A stretch of 64,000 nucleotides of DNA from Undibacterium_A arcticum (GTDB taxonomy: Bacteria; Pseudomonadota; Gammaproteobacteria; Burkholderiales; Burkholderiaceae_D). The notes beneath the pieces are model-generated. The model had not been told where the DNA came from. It did no database searches and worked only from the letters and a program-made list of their open reading frames with translations. Both the position numbers and the translations under genes were made by a program. The stretch lies in the NCBI RefSeq assembly GCF_042660705.1, contig NZ_JBHSUQ010000002.1; one strand, 5' to 3'. Below are positions 1 to 8,570 of this stretch, piece by piece (the stretch's first letter is position 1; every line of letters begins with the position of its first letter).

Positions 1-104
1 CTGACCAGGAGCCAGAAGGCAGCAACCACAAAGAAGAACGATGATTTGCCTATGGCTGCCAAGCCGGGGAGCGGGCGATGAATAGTGGGCTTAAGTGCAG
101 CCAT
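1..104 (-). CDS. Partial membrane protein, N-terminus only
   Basis: An ATG at 104 opens a reading frame that runs off the left edge of the window. About 34 residues are visible: a short polar start (MAALKPTIHRPLPG) and then a hydrophobic stretch (SSFFFVVAAFWLLV) that looks like a first membrane segment. It starts 2 bases after the globin stop codon on the same strand, so it is probably co-transcribed with the globin. The family cannot be told from this fragment. Confidence 0.5.
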   Translation of the reverse strand, partial: MAALKPTIHRPLPGLAAIGKSSFFFVVAAFWLLV

Positions 105-106
105 AA

Positions 107-598
107 TCACTTCGTCTTGTAGCCTGCCGTTACCTCGTTCTTATGCGCTGCGAAGGCGGCGAGGACTTCTCCCTTTTCACGCGGAGGCACTTTGGCGAAG
201 TCAAGACTGCGTCCCAGTTCGGCCGCGACCTCGTCGAATTCTTCTGGGGAGATCTTGAGGTCACGATGCGCCGCCTCAAGGCCCAAATGAGTTTTACCCG
301 GCTTTGTTGGCGAGAATTTGAACGGCCCGCCCGTGACCTCGCAGACCCACAGGGTTCGCATGAACTTGAGGCCCGGCAACCTGTCCAGGTTCTCCGTGTG
401 CCATTTCCTGAGGGCTGGGTTCTTGGAAGTCTTTCCCACGATCGGGTTCTGCACAACCGCGTCGCTAAAGTGGTCAACTACGGCGGCGATAGCGAAGACG
501 CCGCCAAGCCGTTCATACAGACTCTTCTCGGTCTGTGCAGCCGCTTGCAGTGGCAGTGCCATTGCGAATAGAGATAGTATTGCGATTAACTTCTTCAT
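107..598 (-). CDS. Periplasmic group 1 truncated haemoglobin
   Basis: A 163-residue protein with a clear Sec signal peptide (MKKLIAILSLFAMALPLQAAA) followed by a small globin domain. The globin part shows YERLGG near the start, an F-helix-like AAHRDLKIS segment that would hold the haem-ligating proximal His, and the short length of trHb group 1. Such proteins bind haem and O2 or NO; the exported location suggests a periplasmic redox or NO-related role (inference). The start at 598 is preferred over the longer frame because AAGGAG lies just upstream and the signal peptide begins there. The next gene starts 2 bases after its stop, so the two form a likely operon. Confidence 0.85.
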   Translation of the reverse strand: MKKLIAILSLFAMALPLQAAAQTEKSLYERLGGVFAIAAVVDHFSDAVVQNPIVGKTSKNPALRKWHTENLDRLPGLKFMRTLWVCEVTGGPFKFSPTKPGKTHLGLEAAHRDLKISPEEFDEVAAELGRSLDFAKVPPREKGEVLAAFAAHKNEVTAGYKTK

Positions 599-953
599 AA
601 AAACTCCTTGATATGAATCATCGCGCCGCAAGTTCGACGTGCGAAGAAAGATAGCATGTAAGGCGACGGTAGGTCTTTGCGCCAGCGCACATAGGTGAGT
701 GACATGCGGGAACCAACTTCTATTTAGATCGAAAAATTTATGTGTATCTCGGGACGCTGTCCACCTGTCCACCTGTCCACCTGTCCACCTGTCCAGACTG
801 CCAATATGCCCGAAATCCGCATCATCACTCGCGTTGCCAATTTTGGCCGAATTAGACATCAATAAAAATCCGTGAAAGGCGTTGAAGCAACAGCTTGTGT
901 TGCTTGCGCGGATGCGAATGTCCGCTTTGAAGCGAAGGTACGACTGGCCGGTT
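599..953. other. Intergenic stretch upstream of the globin gene
   Basis: No gene is supported here. It contains the globin leader with its ribosome binding site at its left edge and an 8-bp tandem repeat at 757-795; a 135-bp dispersed repeat begins right after it. An open frame reads through on the minus strand into the globin gene, but its N-terminal extension is low-complexity sequence made by the tandem repeat and has no start signal. Confidence 0.5.
757..795. repeat. 8-bp tandem repeat, about 4.9 copies
   Basis: Unit CTGTCCAC repeated four times exactly with a fifth partial copy. It lies about 160 bp upstream of the globin start codon. The copy number is likely to vary between strains. 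Confidence 0.95.
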
Positions 954-1088
954 CTGGCCGGGTGCTGCCGGTCGCAACTATGCCCATTGTCCGCGCCTTC
1001 CGTTGACCTGCATGGTCAATACCAGCGAATTGGCGTTGGAGCGGTCAACATTGACCGGCGCGCATGGTCAACATCACCGACATATGCA
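954..1088 (+). repeat. 135-bp dispersed repeat, copy 1
   Basis: About 93% identical by eye (roughly 9 differences) to 9933-10067, in the same orientation. Both copies are intergenic. The unit contains the near-perfect palindrome CGGTCAACATTGACCG. The element type is not recognised; no transposase is attached. Confidence 0.85.
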
Positions 1089-1230
1089 TTTCTGAACCAG
1101 GCCGCCGATTTTCACTGCTCTTGTTCAATTTCTGAGATCTCACAGAGGGCAACCATTTGCCACGTGTACGAGTAGATCAACGAATTCTGGCACTCTGGAT
1201 CAGAGACGCGTCAGCCCCAACAACCCGGTC

Positions 1231-2450
1231 TCAGTAGATGCTGCCGCCGTTGCCGGTCGAGTTCAATGCGCCATGACTGACGTCGATGGAATATGACCAG
1301 AAATTGGCTGTAACGGCATTGGTTGTCGCGCGCCAAGTGCTGACGTCGAACAAATTTGCCGAGCGTGTCGCGGTCCCCGTCAGGCGATTGACTGGTGTAT
1401 TGGCCATCGTAAAAGTTCCGGTGCAGGACTTGTCAAGCGCCTTGGCCGTAACCGTGCTTGTCGCATCGCACATGGGCGAAGAAATCGTATTCATAAAGTA
1501 GGCGTATCCCGTGACGCCGGGATTGGCGACGATCGATGCCTGGACGTCACCCGTAACAGGCTCCGTCTCAAGCAGCAGCGCGATCTGCTCATTTACCGCG
1601 ATCGCGTGTTCGTTGGTAATCGTCGCTGCGGCAGGAGATACCCAACCGTCAGCCAGGTTGCGGGCCATGAACGCGAGCGTGCGTCCCATGCGGTCACGCG
1701 TGTTGAAATGTGAGTCGGTCACGGTATTGAGTAATACCGACAAGGGCGCATTGCCAAGAACGACTGAAGGCGTGTTGGCCGACCAAAAGTCCTTCTGGAG
1801 ATTCATGTAGGCGTTGTATGGGTTGGCAAGCGCTTGCGCCGAGGTGACCGAGTAGGTCGCTCCTCCCACGTAGTTAAAGTTACCTAACATCATGAGGCCC
1901 GCACTCGTGCCGCCAAATGGGAGTTGTAGTTCCTGATTTGTTGCTGGACCAGATTTTCCAGTAGTGTTCCCTTCCACTGCGCGTAATAAACACTCTGATC
2001 ACCTCCGGCGATCCATATGACGGCGGCGTTCTGGATGTAGCTGTTCAATGTGGGATCGTTGGCGGCAGCACGATCAGGAACGACCAGCGTCTGGACTGCA
2101 GCGACGGGACCGAGCTTGTAGATGTACTTGTCGTAGTCACCGTTTCCGGTAGACCGCAAAACGACAACGTTGCCGAGATGTGCCGGCGTGGCCCCACAGT
2201 TGGCCTTATTGATCATCCAGGTGTAGGCCTGACTGACATCCGTACCACCTCCCATAAGGACGGCTGACGGTGTCGAAGGGGCGCAGGGCAAGCCGACGGC
2301 AGGCGTCCCGGTGGTAAAAACGCTGAGTTTGGTTTTGCTGGCGGCATTGGCTGTCAGGGATGCCCCCATAAGCAACCCCATGGTTGTCAGGGCTAGGCCT
2401 CTGACGAAATTCAACACGGCTTTGAAAGCGTGAATATCAAGATCCTTCAT
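1231..2450 (-). CDS. Cyanophycinase-like S51 family hydrolase, secreted (frameshifted)
   Basis: Two overlapping frames together give one exported protein of about 405 residues. The N-terminal part has a signal peptide (ending LTANAAS), then VLMGGGTDVS and IWIAGGDQS, typical of the cyanophycinase/peptidase S51 fold. The second frame continues with PFGGTSAGLMMLG, which carries the nucleophile Ser of the G-T-S-A-G motif. The frame break lies near 1925-1945, between IAGGDQ and GTSAG, where the two motifs are expected to be close. Start at 2450 is backed by GGGAGAC upstream. Known members cleave beta-Asp-Arg polymers or related substrates; the substrate here is unknown. A consensus indel is as likely as real inactivation. 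Confidence 0.7.
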
Positions 2451-2645
2451 CGTCGTCTCCCTACTCGCGGAAATATTGTCTGTTCTTTGTAGCGCGAATC
2501 GTCCACTAAATTCCTCAACACCGATACGCGCCAAATCAGGCGGGAAGTCGAGTCTGCCTGAGAAGCACGCGCATAGCAAGGGTACTCCGCGTCGGCCAAC
2601 CCGCAATGTGATATTGCCCCCGGATAACCGGACACAGGTCAGCGC

Positions 2646-2979
2646 TTAATTTGCGTCATTTTCCTTAGCCTGACGCGCCAGCTCCCTCCTGAACATGCGA
2701 GGCGATTTCAGCTTCAGCGCAGAGTGCGGATGGACCTCGTTGAAATGCGTAAAAGCGTTTGGCAACGGAGCAAGTACCGCCTCGGCCGTGCTGCGATCCA
2801 TCTGGCTAACGTAGTCCCTTTCAAGGTGTTGACGAAGCTCTCGGCCATGCCGTTCGATTGCGGGCACACCGGCGTATGGACTGGTGTCAACCCAAGCTGT
2901 CGAGCCACGGCACGCGTCTCGTGGGCACGGTAGGCGCTGCCGTTGTCACTCAGGAATTGCAAGTTGACCGAGCAAGCCC
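2646..2979 (-). pseudogene. IS3-family transposase OrfB, 3' fragment
   Basis: The minus strand encodes the C-terminal part of an IS3-family DDE integrase: LQFLSDNGSAY, then TPVCPQSNGMAESFVNTLK with the catalytic-region D and E, then in a shifted frame RDYVSQMDR and FNEVHPHSALKLKSP. The frame shift is near 2820 at an AAAGGG run. The 5' part of the element is missing: similarity stops at 2979, exactly where a 124-bp segment copied from the DUF3348 gene begins. Confidence 0.8.
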
Positions 2980-3103
2980 CAATTGCTCGAAACGTTTCTT
3001 GAGAAGCACCGGCACCGTCGCAAGCAATTTACTCTCGCGCTCGCGCAATATCGTCTCGAACGTCGCGTCCAGGTCGGCAAGTTGCTTGAGCCTTGGCGAC
3101 GCC
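2980..3103 (+). repeat. 124-bp exact copy of an internal part of the DUF3348 gene
   Basis: This segment matches 7198-7321 base for base in the same orientation, starting CAATTGCTCGAAACG and ending TTGGCGACGCC. At 7198-7321 it is coding sequence inside the DUF3348 gene; here it is stranded between IS fragments. See the finding on this duplication. Confidence 0.95.
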
Positions 3104-3148
3104 AATCACATGCATAATATTAGCCTGACCCATTTTTCTTCGCGCGGC

Positions 3149-3367
3149 TTGATCGGTCTGCGGCCCGTCAATCACAAACGTTTCTATCGGCTGATGAGAG
3201 AACACCAGCTGTCGCTACCGAAGGCGGCCCCGAGTTACCTTGCGAAACGCTCACCGCCGGCGACGCCGCAGGACTTGGCGAGCCATACCTGCATCTGCAT
3301 GCGACTGCCGACCTATGGCGGCTTATACACCTGGGAATTTGAGAGAAAACGCCATGCGGTGACGCCC
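3149..3367 (+). pseudogene. IS3 OrfB N-terminal scrap joined to a LysR-family fragment
   Basis: One open frame shows LRPVNHKRFYRLMREHQLSLPKA, typical of the N-terminal region of IS3 OrfB, at about 3149-3226. It then changes at about 3230-3367 to TPQDLASHTCICMRLPTYGGLYTWEFE, which matches the substrate-binding domain of LysR-type regulators. Neither part has its remaining domains. The segment belongs to the rearranged 2646-3400 patch. Confidence 0.6.
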
Positions 3368-3411
3368 GGAATCAGACAAACCTTGCTCGCTATGGTCACA
3401 ACCAATACAAC

Positions 3412-4155
3412 CTATTTTTTTGACACTCGCGCCACCGGAGTTTTCTTTGCATTGCCCGGTTTCTCTTTTCCGCTTTGATCGAGGCAAAGCAAAGTATCTG
3501 CATACGACATGAACCGGTTGAGATAATCAGGTGAGATGTCGCGCATCAATGCAAGCGAGCGTAGCACCAGCATGTGCGAATTGATGGGGCCGGCATTCTT
3601 TGGGGCTTGCTTAAGTGCTTGCGCTACTTGCTTGTCAACGCTGAGTTTTGACCAGGTGTTCCTGAAATTCCGTATGACTTTCAGCTCGGGACGCGATCCG
3701 GCATTGCGATCCACACGTACGCCAATATGTTCCGGAGAATGTTGCTCAAGTTGGCGCACCAGCTCAGCCAATGATGCGTGCTGCTCGCCGGCCTTCAGCG
3801 TGTCGACGAATAGCTTCAATCCTTTGAAATCGCCGGCGGCAAATCGCTGGTTCAGATCGACGGCCGCATGCGGATATTGCAGCACTGTCAGGGCAACGAT
3901 CTCCTTGGCATCGCGTTGTGCTTGCTCAAAACGTTCTTTGAAAACCGCGAGCGCTTGCGCCAGCTTGGCGTCGAGCATGCGCTTGACGTTTCCCTGATGC
4001 GCCGTTGCGCGTTTGGCTAGCACTTCAATGTAATGCAGGCGCACGGGATCGAACTGATGTGCGCCGGCCGTGCGCAGCGAATCGATCAACGCGTTGAAAT
4101 CAGGGGGCGCATCCAGCGGTGCGTCCGCAAATTTGCTGTAACCCGCTTCACTCAT
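3412..4155 (-). CDS. DUF2894 family protein
   Basis: A 247-residue soluble, helical protein with the features of DUF2894: FDPVRLHYIEVLAKR near residue 35-55, a charged helical middle, and a C-terminal SPDYLNRFMSYADTLLCLDQ segment. DUF2894 genes occur with DUF3348, DUF802 and OmpA-family genes in Burkholderiales (family knowledge); the same order is seen here. Its ATG overlaps the end of the OmpA-like gene (ATGAGTGA), so it is the last gene of a coupled four-gene operon. Function is unknown; being linked to a motor-like membrane pair it may be a cytoplasmic partner (inference). The tail is Lys-rich. Confidence 0.8.
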   Translation of the reverse strand: MSEAGYSKFADAPLDAPPDFNALIDSLRTAGAHQFDPVRLHYIEVLAKRATAHQGNVKRMLDAKLAQALAVFKERFEQAQRDAKEIVALTVLQYPHAAVDLNQRFAAGDFKGLKLFVDTLKAGEQHASLAELVRQLEQHSPEHIGVRVDRNAGSRPELKVIRNFRNTWSKLSVDKQVAQALKQAPKNAGPINSHMLVLRSLALMRDISPDYLNRFMSYADTLLCLDQSGKEKPGNAKKTPVARVSKK

Positions 4156-4797
4156 GCGACGGCGATTTGGCGTTGGGGATTTTTGGTACGGGCGCCATTT
4201 CTACTCGGCGGTTTTGCGCGCGCGCGGCGTCGTCGGTGTTGGGCTTGACCGGTTGCTCGGCGCCGAACGCTGCTGCAAATACCATGGAAGACGGCATCCC
4301 TTCCTCGATCAAAGTACGGGTGACTGTTAGGGCACGCTGGGCCGACAATTCCCAATTGTCGGCGAAGCGGCCGCCGCGGATCGACTTGTCATCGGTGAAC
4401 CCGCTCACCATGAGCAGTTCATCGCGCGCCGTCAGATAAGCTCGCAGCGGTGGCACCAGACTGGTCAATAGCCGCCGGCCTTCGGGCTGCAACTGGTCCG
4501 AGTTGAGTGCGAACAGGACTTGACCGCTGATGCCGATGCGTCCGTTGTTCAAGGTAATGCGTCCCGTTGCCAGCGGAATCGCCAGGGCCTTTCCAGACTC
4601 GTGCGGCGCTGCTCTTCGATCTGGCGCTTTTTCACTTCGTCTTGCAGGTGCAATGTCAAGTCCATCTGGACAGCCACTACGCCCACGAGTATCAGCACAA
4701 AAGCGCCCAGCAAGCCTGACATCAAGTCGCCAAAAACCGCCCAAACCGGCGCCGTGTGCTCCATGCCGGCATCGACGTCATCCACACTGGCATGCAT
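4148..4797 (-). CDS. OmpA/MotB-like peptidoglycan-binding protein (frameshifted)
   Basis: Start ATG at 4797 overlaps the DUF802 stop (TGATG). The N-terminal half has one membrane segment, VFGDLMSGLLGAFVLILV, with an Asp at about residue 24 placed like the proton-carrying Asp of MotB. A coiled stretch (LQDEVKKRQIEEQ) follows. In a second frame comes an OmpA-like domain: FALNSDQLQPEGRRLL, SGFTDD, NWELSAQRALTV, and AARAQNRRVEM, which is the peptidoglycan-binding R-x-x-R-V type signature. The shift lies near 4590-4605. Together with DUF802 this resembles a MotA/MotB or ZorA/ZorB stator pair. The protein of about 215 residues would sit in the inner membrane and reach the cell wall. Confidence 0.75.
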
Positions 4798-6988
4798 CAC
4801 TTGACCTCTTCGGCAAATCTGGTTTGCTTGGCAGGGAGTTGACGCAGCTCTTCGAAGATTTCTTTTTGCGACCTCATGGAGAGGTCAATAATTTCGCGTG
4901 CCTGGGCCACGTAATAGGCGAGTTGCTCGTCGCCTCGCAGCATCGATTTATCCATCGCGCCTTCAATGCGCTGCAGGTTGGCGATCAGCTTTTCGTTGGC
5001 TTCATTGAACGAGTTCACAGCAAAACTGAAGGCTTCACTAAGGCTTGATACTTCGACGGCGCTGCTGGTGACGTGCGCCGCGATGTCGGCGAGCTTCGCG
5101 GATTCGGTGGCGACATTTTCTGAAAACGCGCTGCCCGCAGTGTTGAGTGCCACCGCCGAGGAGGCCACCAGCGAATCGATCACGGCGCGCTGTTCAACGG
5201 ATGCATGATTGATCGCATTGAGCAGTGCATTGAGGGTTTCCATGATGCGACTGCGTTCAACAAGCAATTCGTTGTCGCGCGCAACACTGTTGGATATCTC
5301 CTGGCGCAATTGCCCGATCACTTCTGCGGCGGCGCGTGGCGCTTCCGAGGCGGTTTGTATGAGCCGCGTGATCGGATCTTCCAGCCCAGCGCCCAGCGTT
5401 GTCAAATGACTTGTCAGCGCAGTTTGCAAGGCATCTTGCAATTGCGCCAGCCGCTCAACGGCGGCAATGCCACGCTGGGCTTCTTCATCTTTGAGCGCGC
5501 CGAGTTCGGACCGCAACATGCTGGTCAGTTGATCCATGCGTTCGCGGTGCTGTTCGATCCACTGCCCTTCGGCGGCGATGCGACAGCGCATCAAATCTTC
5601 GGCACAGGTGATCAAGCGTGTTGTTTCGACGAGCGCATTGCCGGCGCTGGTCTGCGTTTGTTCGGTAATGTCTCGCGCGGTCTGGGTCAAGGTGTCGCAA
5701 ATTTTCTGTTGCTGCGTCAACGTTTGCGCGCTCGTTTGTTGCAGTTCGTGAGCGAGCCCCGCGGCCATGGTTTCCAGCGACTGCGTCCATGCTTGCAGCC
5801 GCTGTTTGTCGCGCTCTGCCTGATCGGTTTGCAAACCGGCGTAGGCGGCGCCAACGGTGGCCACAAGAGCACCGGAACGTTGTTCGAATGTGTCGTTGAA
5901 CGCATCCAGTGAGCGGCTCACGCTCGACGCGATGCCGGCACTCGCTTGCTCGTGGCTGCCGAGTGCCGCCGTCCAGGTATTGGCTACGGTGGTGGCGGTC
6001 ATGCTAAACCGAGCGGAAATCCCGTCGAGTTGCGTCTGCACTGTGTCGGCCACGCGTGCGTGCATCAACGTCGCTTCCTGTGCGATGCCGTTCATCGCAG
6101 CCTCGACCACGGGCTTGATACTTTCGCCGGCAACATGCGCGCTTTGACTCAAGCTCTCGCGCAGGGATTTATCGACTGACGATGCCAGATCGGTATAGAC
6201 GTCTTTGACATCGCTGTGAAAGCTCTCTTGATTGCTGAGCAAGCGCTGATTCAACGCTTGGCTCATGCCCTCCATCTGCGTCATCATCGCGTGCAATTTA
6301 TCGACGACAAGAGGCAAGGCCTGCGACTGCAACTGCAGCGCCTTGAAGGTTTCCTGGCGCTGATGTGTCAGTGAAAAGCGACGTAATACCGTGGCAATTT
6401 TGGTGTCCAGCAGGTGCGCCGTCAGCATTCTTTCACGTCGGCTGAGTGCCGACATCAAGCCCAGCATCGCCGATGCGGCAACGCCTGCCACAGATGTGCC
6501 GAACGCCAGTCCCAAGCCCTTGACCGGCACCGCAAGTGCAGAGCGGATCGCCTCAAGATCGGTCGTTTTTTCCAATGCAAAGACCGCACCATTGAGCGTG
6601 ACGACCATACCCAGAAACGTACCGAGCATGCCCAGCATCACCAGCAGTCCGACCAGATACGGCGTGAGGGCGGGACCGGGCAAACCGACACGTTCGCCCT
6701 CGATGCGCAAGCGCACGGAATTTTGCAGTGACGCATGCACGCTGACCAGCCACTGCTCGAGGTCTGCAAGATTTCAGGAATAGTCATAAGCGCCGTGGCT
6801 AAGGTAGTGCTGGCCTGACGAAACTGACGCAGTTCGAGCGCACCAAACACATAGACCGCACCGATGATCGTCGTCATCGCCAGCGCCAAGACACTGGAGC
6901 CGAAAAATCCGATAGCGACCCAAACGACACCAACCGCGCCCAGGAAGAAGGCGGTCGTAAATAAGTACTTATTCAATTTTTCACTCAT
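4797..6988 (-). CDS. DUF802 protein, MotA/ExbB-like with long helical tail (frameshifted)
   Basis: About 730 residues after joining two frames near 6765. The first frame (ATG 6988) gives two membrane segments, LFTTAFFLGAVGVVWVAIGF and LALAMTTIIGAVYVFGAL. The second gives a third (LVGLLVMLGMLGTFLGMVVTL) and a fourth (GLGLAFGTSVAGVAASAML). GMLGTFLGM and AFGTSVAG fit the MotA/TolQ/ExbB channel signature. The remaining roughly 500 residues are almost all predicted helix, Gln/Ala/Leu rich with no domain break: a long cytoplasmic tail like that of ZorA. DUF802 is its usual family name. TAATG overlap with the DUF3348 stop and TGATG with the next gene show tight coupling. Confidence 0.75.
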
Positions 6989-7774
6989 TACGTATCTTGT
7001 TCACGTTTATCGTTATTGGATGTGCCAGTAAGTGCTTCAGTCAGCCCCACCGTCGGTTGCAAGCGCAGCTCCAATTCAGCCAGCAGCAGCGTTTGCATGT
7101 CATTGCAAAAACGCGCCAGCCAGGCTCCCGGTTGCGACCAACCGGCAGGGTTGTCGGCCTGCTGCGTATCAACCAGCATTTGCTGATGTGCCTTGAACAA
7201 TTGCTCGAAACGTTTCTTGAGAAGCACCGGCACCGTCGCAAGCAATTTACTCTCGCGCTCGCGCAATATCGTCTCGAACGTCGCGTCCAGGTCGGCAAGT
7301 TGCTTGAGCCTTGGCGACGCCTTCGCAAGCGCATCCCGTGCATTGACCCGCAGCGGATAAACGCTCAATTGCATGTCGCATTGATGCGCATCATAGAAGC
7401 GCCGATATGGCGTGTAAGACGCCGCAAGGTCCATCGGGAGCTCGAACGGAGGTGCAGGCAGCGCAATATGTGTTCTGCCCAATTTGGGCGAACAACTCTT
7501 CATGATCGAATCGATCAAGCCAGCCCGTATCCGATCGAATTCGATACCGATGGCAGAACGCGCGACGCATCGCGCTTCGGGTTGCAATTTGCGTGAGCCG
7601 GCAATGCTGTCGTTGTGCACGGCAGACAGGGTGACGGCGTCGGTAAAGTGTATCCACAGGCCCAATTTCCGCAAACGCATTCCCGGACTCGGCATCCTCC
7701 GCAAGGCGCAGGTCAGCAAGGCAACGAATGAGTTCTGAACCGTGGAAATTCGTGCGCGGTAACGCTCGCGTCAT
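6988..7774 (-). CDS. DUF3348 family protein (frameshifted)
   Basis: First gene of the four-gene operon. The N-terminus is read from ATG 7774 (MTRALPRTNFHGSELIRCLA), continues to NAFAE, and then shifts at about 7665 in an AAA run to LGLWIHFTDAVTLSAVHN, the DUF3348 core. The C-terminal half is helical and ends RLQPTVGLTEALTG with a charged tail. Removing one A restores AELGLWIHF without other change. Its stop overlaps the DUF802 start (TAATG). Role unknown; genomic linkage to DUF802/OmpA/DUF2894 is the only clue. An internal 124-bp piece is duplicated at 2980-3103. Confidence 0.75.
7198..7321 (+). repeat. Source copy of the 124-bp duplication
   Basis: Exact match to 2980-3103. Here the sequence is in its coding context inside the DUF3348 gene, so this is taken as the original copy. 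Confidence 0.95.
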
Positions 7775-8570
7775 ATGCAGGTGCAATCAAAATCGGAAAA
7801 AGTGGGAAGTAGTGCGTGTTGCAATTCGCATAATCATCTGTTTTTGATATGCTCCGGCGAATCTGAACCCGTATCGGCGGCCATTTCACGGCATACGTCC
7901 GACCGCGATTATATCGCGGCAGGGTTGGATGCCCAAACGGGCGGGAAGTTCGGGGATACCGGCGATGGTTACCGTCGCCGTGTTCGTTTGATCCTGACGA
8001 TCACTTGCAGAACAGGTCCTTGTTTACTTTTGAGATGAGCGGGGCTACCCGCATGGATTCCCCAGCCTGACGCGCGACAACGTCCTGCACGCGCAACAGC
8101 GTGGCCCGTTCGGCGCCACGTTTTCAAGCGCCCGCACGAGCCCGGGAAGCACATCCAGGCGTCTACTCGTCTAGCCGCAATCCGAATGGAACGATTGTTG
8201 CCACGGTTGTGATCATCCTCAAGCAATATCGATGACTTCATGCAACGGTTTGCGAGGTTTCTACCGCCAGTTCCCCGATATCCGGTAACCCACGCAAGTG
8301 ACGGTGGAGGTTCTGCGACCAGGTATGCGGACCAGCGAGAGTGCCAGTTTGCCACCCAGCCAGCGATCATTGGCGCCAAAGGCGATCGGTGTGGCGACAG
8401 TCGTATCGAACAGGATGTCGGTGATGCAGCGGAAGCGGCCGGTCAAGATTCTCGGACTGCGGGCTGCACCCGACCCTGAAGAGACATCCGCACCCTTGAA
8501 CTCGTCACCCCGAAGCAGCCGCTCGGCCTTGTCGGGCGGCTTGTCCGGCGTACCAACCGGCCGAGGCGGT
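7775..8570. other. About 800 bp without a recognisable gene
   Basis: Several short open frames exist on both strands but none has a recognisable domain and a supported start. A minus-strand frame around 7969-8379 and another at 8261-8446 hint at a decayed gene, with patches such as LFDTTVATPIAFGANDRW and frames that swap several times. Promoter sequences for the DUF3348 operon must lie at the left edge, but no convincing -35/-10 pair stood out. Confidence 0.4.

Noticed and set aside
4530..5048. 172-codon plus-strand frame across the OmpA-like and DUF802 genes
   Set aside because: It crosses two recognised genes on the opposite strand and has no domain features.
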